A DNA stretch of 64,000 nt from Bacillota bacterium (GCA_017861315.1 JAGFXP010000003.1:16242-80241), one strand, 5' to 3'; numbered from the stretch's first letter, positions 1-9,620 are shown. Translations and numbers: made by a program. The notes: a model not told the origin generated them from the sequence alone.

Positions 1-1047
1 ATCAGCCGTTTAGATACGAACACAAAGGTCAGCGAGTTCATGACTCCTATCGAAAAAATCATTTACGCTAAAGAGGGCATAAGCCTGAAAGAAGCTAACA
101 ATGTGATTTGGGACAATAAGCTCAATGCTCTTCCTGTTATAGACGAAAACCAGAGAATGGTTGGATTTGTATTCAGAAAGGACTATGATTCACACAAGGA
201 AAATCCTCTTGAGCTGCTTGATTCCTCAAAGAGATACGTTGTTGGCGCCGGAATCAATACAAGGGATTTCGCTGAGAGGATCCCCGCACTGGTTGAAGCA
301 GGCGCTGACGTTGTTTGCATCGACTCTTCCGAAGGATTCTCCGAATGGCAGAAGCTTACTATAGAATGGGTTCGCAAAACCTACGGCGACAAAGTCAAAA
401 TCGGTGCCGGCAACATAGTGGACAGGGAAGGCTTCAGGTTCCTTGCAGATGCAGGCGCTGACTTCATCAAGATAGGTATCGGCGGAGGCTCCATCTGCAT
501 AACGCGTGAAACTAAAGGTATAGGCAGAGGACAGGCTACAGCCGTCATCGAAGTTGCCAAGGCAAGAGATGAGTATTTCGCAGAAACAGGAGTATACATT
601 CCGATCTGCTCCGACGGCGGAATCGTGCACGACTATCACCTGACATTGGCTCTGGCTATGGGCTGCGACTTCTGCATGCTGGGAAGATACTTCTCACGCT
701 TCGACGAAAGCCCAACAAACAAGGTTATGGTCAACGGCAGCTACATGAAAGAGTACTGGGGCGAAGGCTCCGCTAGAGCAAGAAACTGGCAGAGATACGA
801 CCTGGGCGGCGCCACTAAGCTTTCATTCGAGGAAGGCGTTGACTCATACGTCCCTTATGCAGGAAGCCTGCATGACAACCTCAGCGTTACACTGAGCAAG
901 ATCCGCTCAACCATGTGCAACTGCGGAGCTCTGAGCATTCCTGAAATGCAGCAGAAAGCTAAGCTTACACTGGTTTCTTCTGTAAGCATCGTTGAAGGCG
1001 GGGCACACGACGTAGTACTGAAAGATAAAACTATATCACCAGTATAA
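1..1047 (+). CDS. guaB: IMP dehydrogenase, C-terminal part (5' end outside window)
   Basis: Oxidises IMP to XMP with NAD+, the committed step of GMP synthesis in the cytosol. The reading frame is open from base 1, so the N-terminus lies outside the window. What remains starts in the CBS (Bateman) region and continues into the TIM barrel, with the catalytic-loop cysteine in [10 protein letters not shown], the phosphate-binding SDGGI, the mobile-flap segment [11 protein letters not shown] and a C-terminal [13 protein letters not shown]. The loop has [15 protein letters not shown] rather than the more common bacterial SICTTR...GVGxPQ form; as I recall it, this resembles the bacterial-type enzyme of Tritrichomonas foetus. 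A strong terminator follows, so it is the last gene of its transcript. Confidence 0.93.
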   Translation: MSRLDTNTKVSEFMTPIEKIIYAKEGISLKEANNVIWDNKLNALPVIDENQRMVGFVFRKDYDSHKENPLELLDSSKRYVVGAGINTRDFAERIPALVEAGADVVCIDSSEGFSEWQKLTIEWVRKTYGDKVKIGAGNIVDREGFRFLADAGADFIKIGIGGGSICITRETKGIGRGQATAVIEVAKARDEYFAETGVYIPICSDGGIVHDYHLTLALAMGCDFCMLGRYFSRFDESPTNKVMVNGSYMKEYWGEGSARARNWQRYDLGGATKLSFEEGVDSYVPYAGSLHDNLSVTLSKIRSTMCNCGALSIPEMQQKAKLTLVSSVSIVEGGAHDVVLKDKTISPV

Positions 1048-1057
1048 TAAAGAAATG

Positions 1058-1095
1058 AAAAAGGGTGCTTACTGAGTAAGCACCCTTTTTTTATT
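1058..1095. terminator. Bidirectional intrinsic terminator between guaB and the VWA gene
   Basis: The arms GGGTGCTTAC and GTAAGCACCC are perfectly complementary around a 3-nt loop (TGA) and are followed by a run of seven to eight T on the plus strand. On the minus strand the same hairpin is followed by TTTTT, so it can serve both converging genes. Confidence 0.9.
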
Positions 1096-1140
1096 ATCTC
1101 TATTTCACATCTCATCATCGGCATGTCTTTGATAAGTTTA

Positions 1141-3168
1141 TTAAATGCCGTCTTTGAATAATGAATCAACCATAACCAGGCTTCTCCAGCAATATTTCAT
1201 CGATATGACCTGCTTTCCTCCCGGGGTTGTGATCCTGATTGTATCGTTGAGCTTCACAATGTGTTCCTTTGAGGCCTCCAGTTCAACGCCATCAGATTCT
1301 ACTTTGCATTGTGAACTGTTTGTAAGAACCAGCGTCTCCTCATCTTTTGCCTTCAGCAATATCTTCCCGGTTTCTGCATAAATCGGGTTTGACTTCAGAA
1401 GTGCAAACACCGAGAATGTTCCCTTGAAGTCTCCAAGGTCAAGATATTCAGGCTCGCTTTCGGCACCTGTCTCTTCATCTCTTATGCTGACCAGCATCTG
1501 TCCGGCAGGAGCCATATTGTCCCTGTCCCTCTTCCTTTTCAAAAGAAGCCCTGCTGCCAGCAATACAAATAATGCACCCAGCCCCGCCGGCAGTATTGTG
1601 GTTAAAAACCACACGTTGACTTTTATTTCACTGACTGCTCTTCCGCCTTTCCCGTCATCAGCTGTTACCGTTACAGTACTCGCTCCCCATTTCCTGCCCT
1701 GCATTTCCATGACATTGTCTGCAATTTTTATGTTCACGGCATCAAGTGAAGAAGACGAGACCGTATATGTAAGTTTGTCATTATCCTCGTCGCTGAAATA
1801 TTTTGACAGGTCCATATTCTTTGCATTTTTGGTCCATAATGTAATGCTGCTGTTCTTCTTCAAAACTGCAGGCACTCTGTTTACAGCTCCTATGTTTTTC
1901 GCGGCACTCTCCCTTGTGAAGCCCGTACCCTCTATTTTTGCTGTCAGCGTGTAGCTTTTTTCGTCCGGTATGGCAACATCAGCAACAAAGCCGTTGCCGC
2001 TCCTCGCCATCTCTATTTCCTGAACCCCGCCGGTTTCCAGGTTCTTGAAATACAGGACAGCTTTCAGCGTGTCATAGAATTCCTCGTCCTCCAGCTTCTG
2101 GCCGTTGCTTTCTATGTATGCGGACACCGCTACCTTGTCGCCCTTATAGATATTCGTCTCCGGATTTATGCCCATCACGGTCTTGAAATCATAATTCGAT
2201 ATCAGGCTGATATCGATCCTTTCGCCGCTGTTCCCCTTGACGCTCAGCGTCCACTCACCCTTAGCCGGCGATACCAGCTTCAGCATCGAATACTTGCTGG
2301 ACTTGGAATAAACAGCTTTCTCCGAAGGGATGCTCACTTCATTACCCTCAGCATCGGTCAGCTTGAGCTCGACAGGGTTTGCGGAGAGCAGCGTAATGTT
2401 GGCTTCAACATTGTTGGAATCAGGGATGTTTATGGCTACTTCCTGGAAATCGCCGTTTCCTGTTATGGTGTTCTGCTGCGCCACCTTGAGCCTGGAGCTT
2501 TCAGCATATATCTCCCTGAGGATTTGCGGAAGATCGTTCGCGTTATTTGTTATGAAGTTCTTTCCGTTTGTCTCGCTTGATATCAGCTTGAGCTGATTTT
2601 CGTCTACGGTGCCGTCAGCGTTAAGGCCTATGGTGTAGACAGGGAAGTTCTGGGCCTTAGCCTCGTTGATCGCCGCCGCCAGGTCATCCTGTGAGGCTGT
2701 CTTGTCACGCTGCGGGTCATTCTTGCCGTCCGAGAGCAGTATTATTATTGGTTTGTGATCCGCATCATGCCCTTCCCTCAGTATAGTGACTCCTCTGTAG
2801 AGCCCGAGCCCTATGTCTGTCCAATCCCCCAGCTCAAGGTTGGTCAGCGTATTCTTCAATGCAGTCTTATCCGCTTCCGAGTTCATGTAATTAAGAGGCG
2901 CTTCACCCTTGATGTAGCCGGAGTAGGCTACCATTCCGCCTTTATCGCCATTTATGTGGCACAAGTCGATGAACATCTTCATGGCTTCTGCGGTCAGACC
3001 CTCGGGATCGCTTGCCTTCATCGATTTGCTTGCATCGACGACGAAAACCACGTCGACCTTTGAAGTGTAATCACCGTTTTCCGCTGCCGCACTGCCGTAA
3101 CCGATGAATGGACACAGTGAAATTAGAAATATTAGAACAAATATTATTGCCGATCTTCTCTTATTCAT
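1141..3168 (-). CDS. Secreted, membrane-anchored VWA-domain protein with Ig-like domain
   Basis: A 675-residue predicted surface protein of unknown specific role. It opens with a signal peptide (basic MNKRR, hydrophobic core to about residue 25, then GSAAAEN). A von Willebrand A domain follows at about residues 35-220 with a complete MIDAS start, DASKS, suggesting metal-dependent ligand binding. After several beta-rich segments there is an Ig/cadherin-like repeat (about 440-520, with the SDEDNDKLTY loop). One transmembrane segment near residues 525-545 is followed by basic KRKRDRD, then a cytosolic beta-rich tail of about 120 residues that could be FHA-like. A GAGGAG ribosome site lies about 10 nt before the ATG. 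It stands alone, converging on guaB. Likely a cell-surface sensor or adhesin; function not determined. Confidence 0.75.
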   Translation of the reverse strand: MNKRRSAIIFVLIFLISLCPFIGYGSAAAENGDYTSKVDVVFVVDASKSMKASDPEGLTAEAMKMFIDLCHINGDKGGMVAYSGYIKGEAPLNYMNSEADKTALKNTLTNLELGDWTDIGLGLYRGVTILREGHDADHKPIIILLSDGKNDPQRDKTASQDDLAAAINEAKAQNFPVYTIGLNADGTVDENQLKLISSETNGKNFITNNANDLPQILREIYAESSRLKVAQQNTITGNGDFQEVAINIPDSNNVEANITLLSANPVELKLTDAEGNEVSIPSEKAVYSKSSKYSMLKLVSPAKGEWTLSVKGNSGERIDISLISNYDFKTVMGINPETNIYKGDKVAVSAYIESNGQKLEDEEFYDTLKAVLYFKNLETGGVQEIEMARSGNGFVADVAIPDEKSYTLTAKIEGTGFTRESAAKNIGAVNRVPAVLKKNSSITLWTKNAKNMDLSKYFSDEDNDKLTYTVSSSSLDAVNIKIADNVMEMQGRKWGASTVTVTADDGKGGRAVSEIKVNVWFLTTILPAGLGALFVLLAAGLLLKRKRDRDNMAPAGQMLVSIRDEETGAESEPEYLDLGDFKGTFSVFALLKSNPIYAETGKILLKAKDEETLVLTNSSQCKVESDGVELEASKEHIVKLNDTIRITTPGGKQVISMKYCWRSLVMVDSLFKDGI

Positions 3169-3248
3169 TCGACCTAAACTCCTCTATTGTGATTAATAAT
3201 GTACATATTCTACAAGGCGAACAAAAAACCTTTTAAATAGCAAAATTT

Positions 3249-5216
3249 CTATATGTGAAATCTCTTCTCCAGCTCACGAAGAACCAGCCTCCTGCGGAAA
3301 GCCATAGTCAGTATGAGCATTACCGAACTCAGCCCGAGCGATACTGCTGAAGGGATTACCTGTTCCACTAACCCCAGTGCCAGGAACAGCGCCGGGATCA
3401 GTCCCAGCAGAGCTGCAACAAGAAGATAAGGAACGTAATCCCCGGCTTCCAGCTTTACAACCCGAACGGCAATGAACATCGCAATGATGGCAGAGCTGCA
3501 TATTATCGGCACAAAATAAGTGGTTGACCAGCCTTGCCAGCCGTTTAGGTAATCCCAGTATACACTGATCAGCGACAGCGATACTATCAGGTATACAATG
3601 CCCTTGGCTATATTTCGGCGTTTGCGAATGATGATCAGGACGACAAGCCACATGCTCGCTACCCCGAAAACCGCCAGCCTAAGCCTTTCCGTTTCTCCAA
3701 GCCACAAGGCTTCTGCAATGAAAGCCAATGCTATTATTCCAAAGGATGCAAGCACGAGGATCTTTATTACCTGTCCTTTGATGAACCGCAGAGGTATGTC
3801 CGGAAAAGGGCTTGATCCTTCTGCCGCCTTTCCCTTTCCGCCTCCCAGCTCATCGCTTGTAACCTTATTGGCGGCAACAGTCACGGGAACCCCCGCGTCC
3901 GTCAGGCTTCTTGCGAAAGCATCCTGGATGTTGGTTTCAACAAACGGCGATGTAAAGCATACTGCCAGCCTGCCTCCATGGCTGATAGCGCAGAACTGCG
4001 GCCTCACCGCAGAAGTCTGCAGATACAGCTGCTGTATATGCTTATCTATGGGTTCCGGGAAAGACACCCTCCCGACATTTGAGATTGCCAGCGTAAGATT
4101 CTGGTTGTTGAAATAGTTTATTATCCTTAGAACCAGATCCTTTACAGGCCGTATAATTACGCGGATGAATGGGTTGTACTCGAACGCTATAAGCCTGTTC
4201 AGTTTTTCCCCCAGGCTCTCATGGCTCAGCTGCCCTTTCAGCTGCTTGTCGAGCGATTCGCAGATTGAGGCCAGGCTGTCGTCGCCCGCCCCGTACGTAT
4301 ATTCCAGGCGTGTTGTCGCAAAAAAGTTCCTTGCTGATTCTGACGGGTAGAACTGCCTTAGATTTACAGGCACCGATACCGCTATGGTTTGTTCCGGCCG
4401 CTTTTTTTGTTTTGTCCTGTAAACCGCATCAATGAAAAGAGCGGTCATATAAACAGTTAAGGATGTATGCTGACCCTTAGCAAGCTGCAGCACCTCCTTA
4501 ACAGGCATATCCATTTCGATTACATGCGTCCTGTTGTCAGAAGTCTTCTTTCCCCTGACCTTGTAAACTCGCTCAGGCTTATGGCCGGGTTCGTCCACCG
4601 CCAGCACATAATATGTAGCCTTTTTCCCGTAGCGTGCCGCCGCAATCCCTGCTTTAGTCACTGTTTTTATTGCCGACTGCGCCGCAACGTTGAAGTTCCT
4701 CTGCTTTTCGTTTCTGAAGTGGTGTGCGTAGCTGTCGTCCTCAAGCTGCTGCTTCAGGATATCTATCTCCTCAACTTTCATCCCTTGGAAATCCCCCGGA
4801 TAGCGCAGCATTACGTACTCAGACAGCAAATCCTCGAAGAACCACAGAGCTCCGGTTCCGTCAGAGAGAGCATGGAAAACTTCCAGATGGATCCTGTTCT
4901 GATAGTAGGAAACGCGGAACAGCAGTTCCTTCCTGTCGAAATGGTAAAGCTTGGAGCAGGGCGGCCTGTCATCCAGCGTCACCACCGGATGAAGGTCGCT
5001 TTCCTCCAGGTAGTACCAGAAGAATCCGCGGCGCAGGACGCTGTGATAGAGAGCATACTGATCATAGGCTTTGTCCAGCGCCTGCTGCAGCAGTACAGGA
5101 TCCACCGCCTCCTCCACAGCTGCGCTAAACCTGAAAACCTTTGTATCGACATCAGTCATTGCGGCTAGAAAAATATTTGAAGCATTGTCCAAGCGCACCC
5201 ATTTTTTCTTTTTCAT
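3249..5216 (-). CDS. Condensation/acyltransferase-domain protein with C-terminal membrane domain
   Basis: A 655-residue protein. The first ~440 residues resemble the CoA-dependent acyltransferase fold shared by alcohol acetyltransferases and NRPS condensation domains, with the active-site HALSDGT (HxxxDG type) at about residue 140. Residues ~470-640 hold about six hydrophobic segments; such a tail is, to my knowledge, named DUF6320 in Firmicutes. It ends with basic FRRRLVLRELEKRFHI. I start it at the ATG with AGGAGG 8 nt upstream, not at the GTG at 5225. The esterase gene stops 12 bp upstream, so the two are probably co-transcribed. Likely transfers an acyl group at the membrane; the substrate is unknown. 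Confidence 0.7.
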   Translation of the reverse strand: MKKKKWVRLDNASNIFLAAMTDVDTKVFRFSAAVEEAVDPVLLQQALDKAYDQYALYHSVLRRGFFWYYLEESDLHPVVTLDDRPPCSKLYHFDRKELLFRVSYYQNRIHLEVFHALSDGTGALWFFEDLLSEYVMLRYPGDFQGMKVEEIDILKQQLEDDSYAHHFRNEKQRNFNVAAQSAIKTVTKAGIAAARYGKKATYYVLAVDEPGHKPERVYKVRGKKTSDNRTHVIEMDMPVKEVLQLAKGQHTSLTVYMTALFIDAVYRTKQKKRPEQTIAVSVPVNLRQFYPSESARNFFATTRLEYTYGAGDDSLASICESLDKQLKGQLSHESLGEKLNRLIAFEYNPFIRVIIRPVKDLVLRIINYFNNQNLTLAISNVGRVSFPEPIDKHIQQLYLQTSAVRPQFCAISHGGRLAVCFTSPFVETNIQDAFARSLTDAGVPVTVAANKVTSDELGGGKGKAAEGSSPFPDIPLRFIKGQVIKILVLASFGIIALAFIAEALWLGETERLRLAVFGVASMWLVVLIIIRKRRNIAKGIVYLIVSLSLISVYWDYLNGWQGWSTTYFVPIICSSAIIAMFIAVRVVKLEAGDYVPYLLVAALLGLIPALFLALGLVEQVIPSAVSLGLSSVMLILTMAFRRRLVLRELEKRFHI

Positions 5217-5228
5217 CGGCTTCACCTC

Positions 5229-6149
5229 CTAAGCGTTCAAAAAATCATTGATTTCGCGGTATGCCTCAGTTACAGGCTTTACAAATTTCGGGTATGAGAT
5301 GAATCCATGCGCAACCTCGCTGATCCGGTGAATTCTAACCTTGTTCCCCTCTTTCCTCAGGGCTTCGCCATATGCTTCCCCTTCATCCCGAAGCGGATCA
5401 AATTCTGCAGTGATCACTAACGTATCCGGCTGATTGGAAAGATCCGAAGCCATAAGAGGAGAGATGTACCGGCCTTTCCTTTTTCTTAAATCCGGTTCGT
5501 ACAGCTCCATATATTCCTGTACCTTTTTAGAAGTCAGGCCATAATCATAGCCGTTCGTCCTGACAGATTCAAAGCGCGACTTCTCACTGTGGTCCCAGTA
5601 GGTTACGGGATACAGCAATATCTGCTTTTCTGGCACAGCCCTGCCTTCGTCTCTCAGCTTGAGGGACACTACGGCAACCAGATTTGCTCCTGCAGAATCA
5701 CCTATCAAGGTCAGCTTTGAAACTCTATCAAGCCCCAGCATCTCTTTGTTGGTCAGCAGCACATCGGCAACCCTATAGCAGTCTTCAAGCCCTGCCGGAT
5801 ACGGATGTTCCGGTGCCAGGCGATAATCGACTGAATATACTGCCCTCCCTGTCAATTCCGCCATGTTGATGCAGACATTGGTATAGGTATCGATATCCCC
5901 GATGACCCATCCCCCTCCGTGAAAGAAAAGCAGGGCATCGTCATGCAGTCTTACCTTTGGGTAGAAAATCCTGACCGGAATATCGTGGGAGAAATCCTCC
6001 GAATATATTTTCCTGTCTAAAATCAGATAGTCTTTTTTCGGCTTGCCGGAAAAAACGTGCTGAAGCTTTCGGACCATCGGGTAGTCCTCTTTCATATCTA
6101 TTTTTGGTGAAGAAAATGCTTTCAATACAAATTTTATTATTCTGTTCAT
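5229..6149 (-). CDS. Alpha/beta-hydrolase esterase (hormone-sensitive-lipase family)
   Basis: A 306-residue serine hydrolase expected to cleave short acyl esters in the cytosol or at the membrane face. Visible are the oxyanion-hole motif HGGGW (about residue 77), the nucleophile elbow GDSAG (about 150), a catalytic-acid region EFDPLRDEG (about 250) and the final histidine in AHGF (about 282). These match the HSL/carboxylesterase family in order and spacing. Ribosome site GAGAGG before the ATG. It lies directly upstream of the condensation-domain gene on the same strand, an arrangement suggesting that one enzyme makes and the other removes or exchanges an acyl ester. Physiological substrate unknown. 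Confidence 0.82.
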   Translation of the reverse strand: MNRIIKFVLKAFSSPKIDMKEDYPMVRKLQHVFSGKPKKDYLILDRKIYSEDFSHDIPVRIFYPKVRLHDDALLFFHGGGWVIGDIDTYTNVCINMAELTGRAVYSVDYRLAPEHPYPAGLEDCYRVADVLLTNKEMLGLDRVSKLTLIGDSAGANLVAVVSLKLRDEGRAVPEKQILLYPVTYWDHSEKSRFESVRTNGYDYGLTSKKVQEYMELYEPDLRKRKGRYISPLMASDLSNQPDTLVITAEFDPLRDEGEAYGEALRKEGNKVRIHRISEVAHGFISYPKFVKPVTEAYREINDFLNA

Positions 6150-6327
6150 AATACTAGACCTCTCAAATTACCTTTATTCATCTAGCATGAATTATAGGGC
6201 GGCCGGTTGTCAAGACCAAACCTGCAAAGTATTAAAATAATCATGTTAATTGTTTGAAATTTCTGCTAAAATAGTATTCAAATATGGATCTACGAGAACC
6301 ATAACATGCACTAAGGAGGACATTTTT

Positions 6328-7191
6328 ATGAAGAAGAAAAGGCTGATAACTCTCGGCGCTGCTGCTGCCGTTCTTGTTGTTGCAGGCTTCCTGCTGGTTC
6401 AATTCGCCAGGGGCGCAGAACCTGTTGCTGAGAACCGCACCACCTGGCTCACAAGCACATTGATTGCCCACAAGGGAATTCACGACAACGACAAGGGCCT
6501 CATCGAGAATTCGATGCCCGCTTTCGCAGAGACGGTGGCGAAGGGTTATGCTATAGAACTGGATGTGCAGCTCACTAAGGACAAGCAGCTGGTGGTCTTC
6601 CACGACAAGAAGCTGAAGAGGATGTTTGGAAAGGACGAATATCTCAGCGACCTTACATACCAGGAGCTCTCCCAGCTCAGGCTGGCCAATTCAAGCGAGT
6701 CCGTGCCTCTGTTCAGTGATGTCCTGTCTTTTGTAGATGGAAAAGTGCCGATCCTCATTGAAATCAAGAACGAAGGCGAAATCGGCGAACTTGAGAGCAT
6801 GCTCTATGAGGAGCTGAAAGACTACGACGGACAGTACGCGGTTCAGTCGTTTAACCCTTTCAGCGTTAAATGGTTCAGGGATAATGCCCCTGAAGTACTT
6901 CGCGGCCAGCTTTCCGGCAGTTTTATTATTACCGACTACGACGTCGAATACGCGGGAACCACACGCTTGCCTTGGTACAAGCAGTTTCTCCTGTCTAACC
7001 TTCTGCTGGATTTCGAAAGCAAGCCAAATTTCATTGCCTATGAAACCGAGAATGTAGACGAATCTGACATGGAAAACCTGAGGAAACTGGATGTCCCTGT
7101 ATTGGGCTGGGTTATCGACGATGAAGAAGAGTATGAAAGAGTGAAAAGCTATTTTGACAACTTTATCGTCAATACCGTTGAATTGAAATGA
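6328..7191 (+). CDS. Glycerophosphodiester phosphodiesterase, membrane anchored
   Basis: Predicted to hydrolyse glycerophosphodiesters to glycerol-3-phosphate and an alcohol. The 287-residue protein starts with KKKR and one hydrophobic segment (about residues 5-24), a signal anchor, so the catalytic domain should face outside. GDPD motifs are present: the first His in AHKGIHDN, EN in LIENSMPAF, ELDVQ (metal-binding Glu/Asp) and the second His in VVFHDKKL, then EIKNEG and a late GWVIDDEE. The start was placed at the ATG preceded by AAGGAGGA, not an in-frame ATG 78 nt upstream. Its stop overlaps the start of the AEC transporter gene. Confidence 0.87.
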   Translation: MKKKRLITLGAAAAVLVVAGFLLVQFARGAEPVAENRTTWLTSTLIAHKGIHDNDKGLIENSMPAFAETVAKGYAIELDVQLTKDKQLVVFHDKKLKRMFGKDEYLSDLTYQELSQLRLANSSESVPLFSDVLSFVDGKVPILIEIKNEGEIGELESMLYEELKDYDGQYAVQSFNPFSVKWFRDNAPEVLRGQLSGSFIITDYDVEYAGTTRLPWYKQFLLSNLLLDFESKPNFIAYETENVDESDMENLRKLDVPVLGWVIDDEEEYERVKSYFDNFIVNTVELK

Positions 7192-8147
7192 TGAGCGGCA
7201 GTGTGGAGATTGTATTAAAGATCGTCCCCGTTATCCTCCTGATAGCATTGGGAGTGTTTTTTGAAAAAAGAAACTTCATCAGCAAGGAAGCTATAGGCGG
7301 TATTAAGAAGATTGTGATGAACTTATCGCTGCCGAGCCTTCTGTTTCTTACATTGCTTAGAAGCGAAATGAAACCTGAATACTTCCTGATATCGTCGGTT
7401 GTGTTCGCCGCATGCGCTGCAGGGCTTTCTCTTGGCTTCCTGTTCAAAAGGCTCCAGAGATCGCAAAACCAGTTCTACCCTTCTGTTTTCTCAAGCTTTG
7501 TCACGGGCCTTGTAGGTTATTCCCTTTTCATCTCCGCATTTGGTTCTGAGCATCTTTACAAGCTTGCGATACTGGATATCGGGAACCTGCTATTTATTTT
7601 CATAGTTCTCATGAACTTTCTGCAGAGGGTAAGCTGCGAATTCAGCGGAATGAAGAAGCTGCGCCTCAAGGACCAGCTTCTGGGCATGTCAAGATCCCCC
7701 ATACTGATAGCATCATTCCTCGGTATCCTTGCCTCATTGTCAGGTTCGTCCTCCATCATCCAGACTGTTCCCGCAACGTCGGCCCTGATCTCTGTTCTGA
7801 CGCTTCTGGCGAATTCTGCAGTACCCATGACACTGCTTGTCATAGGTTACGACCTTCATTTCGACCTTCGGAATTTCGTCAAGCCCGCCACAGCTGTAGT
7901 CCTGAGGCTGACAATGATGCTTGCCTTCGCTTATATCCTGAACACCTTTGTCCTTGACAGGCTTATGGGCCTTGACCATATGTTCCAGATGGCTTTATAC
8001 ACCATGTTCATCCTTCCGCCTACCTTCATAATACCTGTTTATATACAGGGGGATTGCGAAGAAAAGAGCTTCATCCTGAATTTCTTTTCAATCCACCTCG
8101 TTTTTACAATAATCGCATTTGTCATCCTGGTAGCCTTTATGGGATAG
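7188..8147 (+). CDS. AEC (auxin efflux carrier) family transporter
   Basis: A 319-residue integral membrane protein with about ten hydrophobic segments, of the AEC family of secondary transporters, which move malate, other organic anions or amino acids in bacteria. Family signs are the N-terminal VPVILLIALGVFFEKRNFIS, the MNLSLPSLLFLTLLRSE pattern after the first helices, and the C-terminal half with ILPPTFIIPVY. It begins within the ATGA overlap with the glycerophosphodiesterase stop, so the two genes are translationally coupled, though a shared pathway is not evident. Substrate cannot be assigned from sequence. Confidence 0.8.
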   Translation: MMSGSVEIVLKIVPVILLIALGVFFEKRNFISKEAIGGIKKIVMNLSLPSLLFLTLLRSEMKPEYFLISSVVFAACAAGLSLGFLFKRLQRSQNQFYPSVFSSFVTGLVGYSLFISAFGSEHLYKLAILDIGNLLFIFIVLMNFLQRVSCEFSGMKKLRLKDQLLGMSRSPILIASFLGILASLSGSSSIIQTVPATSALISVLTLLANSAVPMTLLVIGYDLHFDLRNFVKPATAVVLRLTMMLAFAYILNTFVLDRLMGLDHMFQMALYTMFILPPTFIIPVYIQGDCEEKSFILNFFSIHLVFTIIAFVILVAFMG

Positions 8148-8155
8148 AAGAATTT

Positions 8156-8190
8156 AGGAGAACCTCAACCTGATGAGATTCTCCCAATAT
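8156..8190 (+). terminator. Possible terminator hairpin after the AEC gene
   Basis: GGAGAA and TTCTCC form an interrupted stem with inner TCA/TGA pairs. The following tract is only CCAATATTGTT, so this is a weak call. Confidence 0.4.
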
Positions 8191-8203
8191 TGTTCTATCC
8201 CTT

Positions 8204-9226
8204 CTACTTTATGGCTCTGAATCCTATAAGCTCTACGTCCTGCGCCATGTGGCCGGCCTCCACAGGCTGCTCCTGCATAAGATCTGTTGATAGGTACTTC
8301 TTGTTGTCGTCAGCGAACACGGTCACGACAACCGCATCTTTATTTCCGAGAATATCCTGTGCTTGAAGCGCACCAAGGAAATTGGCTCCCGAGGATATCC
8401 CCACGCCCATTCCGAATACCCTTGCCAGTTTTCTCGCCATGTTGATGGCGTCGCCGTCGTCGACCATGACTATCTCGTCCAGCTGGTCGAGCTTTATGAT
8501 TTCAGGGATGAACTCATCCCCGATGCCGGCGATCCTGTGCGGACCGAAAATTCTGCCTCCCGAAGCCATCGTCGGCGAATTTGCGGGATCAAGCGGGAAC
8601 GCCTTGCAGGCAGGGTAGATTTCCTGAAGCGCCTTCTTGATTCCCATGAGAGTGCCGCCTGTTCCCACTCCTGCCACGATTCCGTCTGGGCTTTGCTTTA
8701 GCTCGGCAAGCTGCGCCAGGATTTCCTGTCCGGTGGTCATATAATGCGCTTCGACGTTTTCAGGGTTTGAGAACTGGTGAGGCAGGAACGCCCCTTCCTC
8801 GGCACCCATCTTCTCTGCCAGATCTATGGATCCCGTGAAGCCGCCCTCTTCCTTCGATACTGAACGTATCTCAGCCCCGAAGCTCTGGATCATGTTTACC
8901 CTCTCCTGGCTCATCCAGTTTGGCATGAATATTGTAACCGGATTGCCCAAATAGGCACCTATCGCTGAGAAGGCGATGCCGGTGTTGCCGCTGGTCGCCT
9001 CGGCGATCGGGTCTCCTTTCTTAATCTGCCCTGTTTCGTAGGCATGCCTCATTATATGGTAGGCGATCCTGTCTTTTATGCTCCCTGTATAGTTGTAGTA
9101 TTCAGCCTTCGCGTAAATCTTCCTTTTCTCCCCCTTGTACTCAAGTGAGATTTCAAGCATCGGAGTTCTGCCGACCATTGCCTCCAGCCCCTCGAACTTT
9201 GCATACATTTCCCTGCTCATTGCCAT
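8204..9226 (-). CDS. PLP-dependent cysteine synthase family protein
   Basis: A 340-residue fold-type II PLP enzyme of the cysteine synthase/cystathionine beta-synthase family. The PLP lysine sits in TGSIKDR (about residue 51), the substrate loop is TSGNTG (about 78-83), and the phosphate-binding loop is GVGTGGT (about 185). Canonical CysK has NPxxSVKDR at the lysine; NYTGSIKDR here, and the unusual C-terminal extension after the core, leave open whether it makes cysteine or acts on another amino acid (for example as an O-phosphoserine or diaminopropionate-type enzyme). AGGAGG lies 10 nt before the ATG. It is monocistronic and divergent from the lysine-riboswitch permease. Confidence 0.8.
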   Translation of the reverse strand: MAMSREMYAKFEGLEAMVGRTPMLEISLEYKGEKRKIYAKAEYYNYTGSIKDRIAYHIMRHAYETGQIKKGDPIAEATSGNTGIAFSAIGAYLGNPVTIFMPNWMSQERVNMIQSFGAEIRSVSKEEGGFTGSIDLAEKMGAEEGAFLPHQFSNPENVEAHYMTTGQEILAQLAELKQSPDGIVAGVGTGGTLMGIKKALQEIYPACKAFPLDPANSPTMASGGRIFGPHRIAGIGDEFIPEIIKLDQLDEIVMVDDGDAINMARKLARVFGMGVGISSGANFLGALQAQDILGNKDAVVVTVFADDNKKYLSTDLMQEQPVEAGHMAQDVELIGFRAIK

Positions 9227-9335
9227 GTTATCCTTACCTCCTAATACCGTCTTGCTTTTAAAATATCGAAATAGTGTTAAAATTCAGTCTACCACAACCA
9301 TGGTTATCGTGCAAATATTTTCTTCGAAAACACTA

Positions 9336-9364
9336 TTTACTATTGGTAATCAGAGTTGTATAAT
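9336..9364 (+). promoter_or_regulatory. Sigma-A-type promoter of the lysine-riboswitch transcript
   Basis: TTTACT and a perfect TATAAT are separated by 17 bp, ending about 20 bp before the riboswitch. Confidence 0.7.
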
Positions 9365-9384
9365 AACTAATTGTGTTAATAATA

Positions 9385-9550
9385 ATCAGGTAGAGGCGCG
9401 GGCTTTAATAGTAGGACGGATGAGCAGAGCACGATGATCCCGTTTGAAAGGAAATTCCGCCGAAGCGTATGGCTAATGCTTTGATGCCATGCAGCTGGGC
9501 TTGCACAGAATATGTGCGGGACTGTCACATGTTTGTGGTGAGCTATCATT
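9385..9550 (+). promoter_or_regulatory. Lysine riboswitch (L box)
   Basis: The region carries the conserved L-box pieces in order: GGTAGAGGCGCG at the 5' side of P1/P2, AATAGTAGGA, then GAAAGGAAATTCCGCCGAAGC, a GGGCTTGCACAG-type arm, GGGACTGTCAC and the closing GGTGAGCTATC, whose CTATC pairs with the initial GGTAG. It lies between a promoter and an intrinsic terminator ahead of an amino acid permease gene. Lysine binding is expected to favour the terminator, shutting off uptake. Confidence 0.93.
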
Positions 9551-9590
9551 CGCGGAAAAGTCAATGTGTTTCGTTATACATAGCGATTTT

Positions 9591-9620
9591 ACCCTGGGTG
9601 TATGCTCAGGGTATTTTTAA
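9591..9620 (+). terminator. Riboswitch-controlled terminator
   Basis: ACCCTG and CAGGGT form a stem over a GTGTATGCT-type loop, followed by ATTTTTAATTT. It is placed 40 bp after the lysine aptamer and 22 bp before the permease start, as expected for transcriptional control. Confidence 0.85.
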
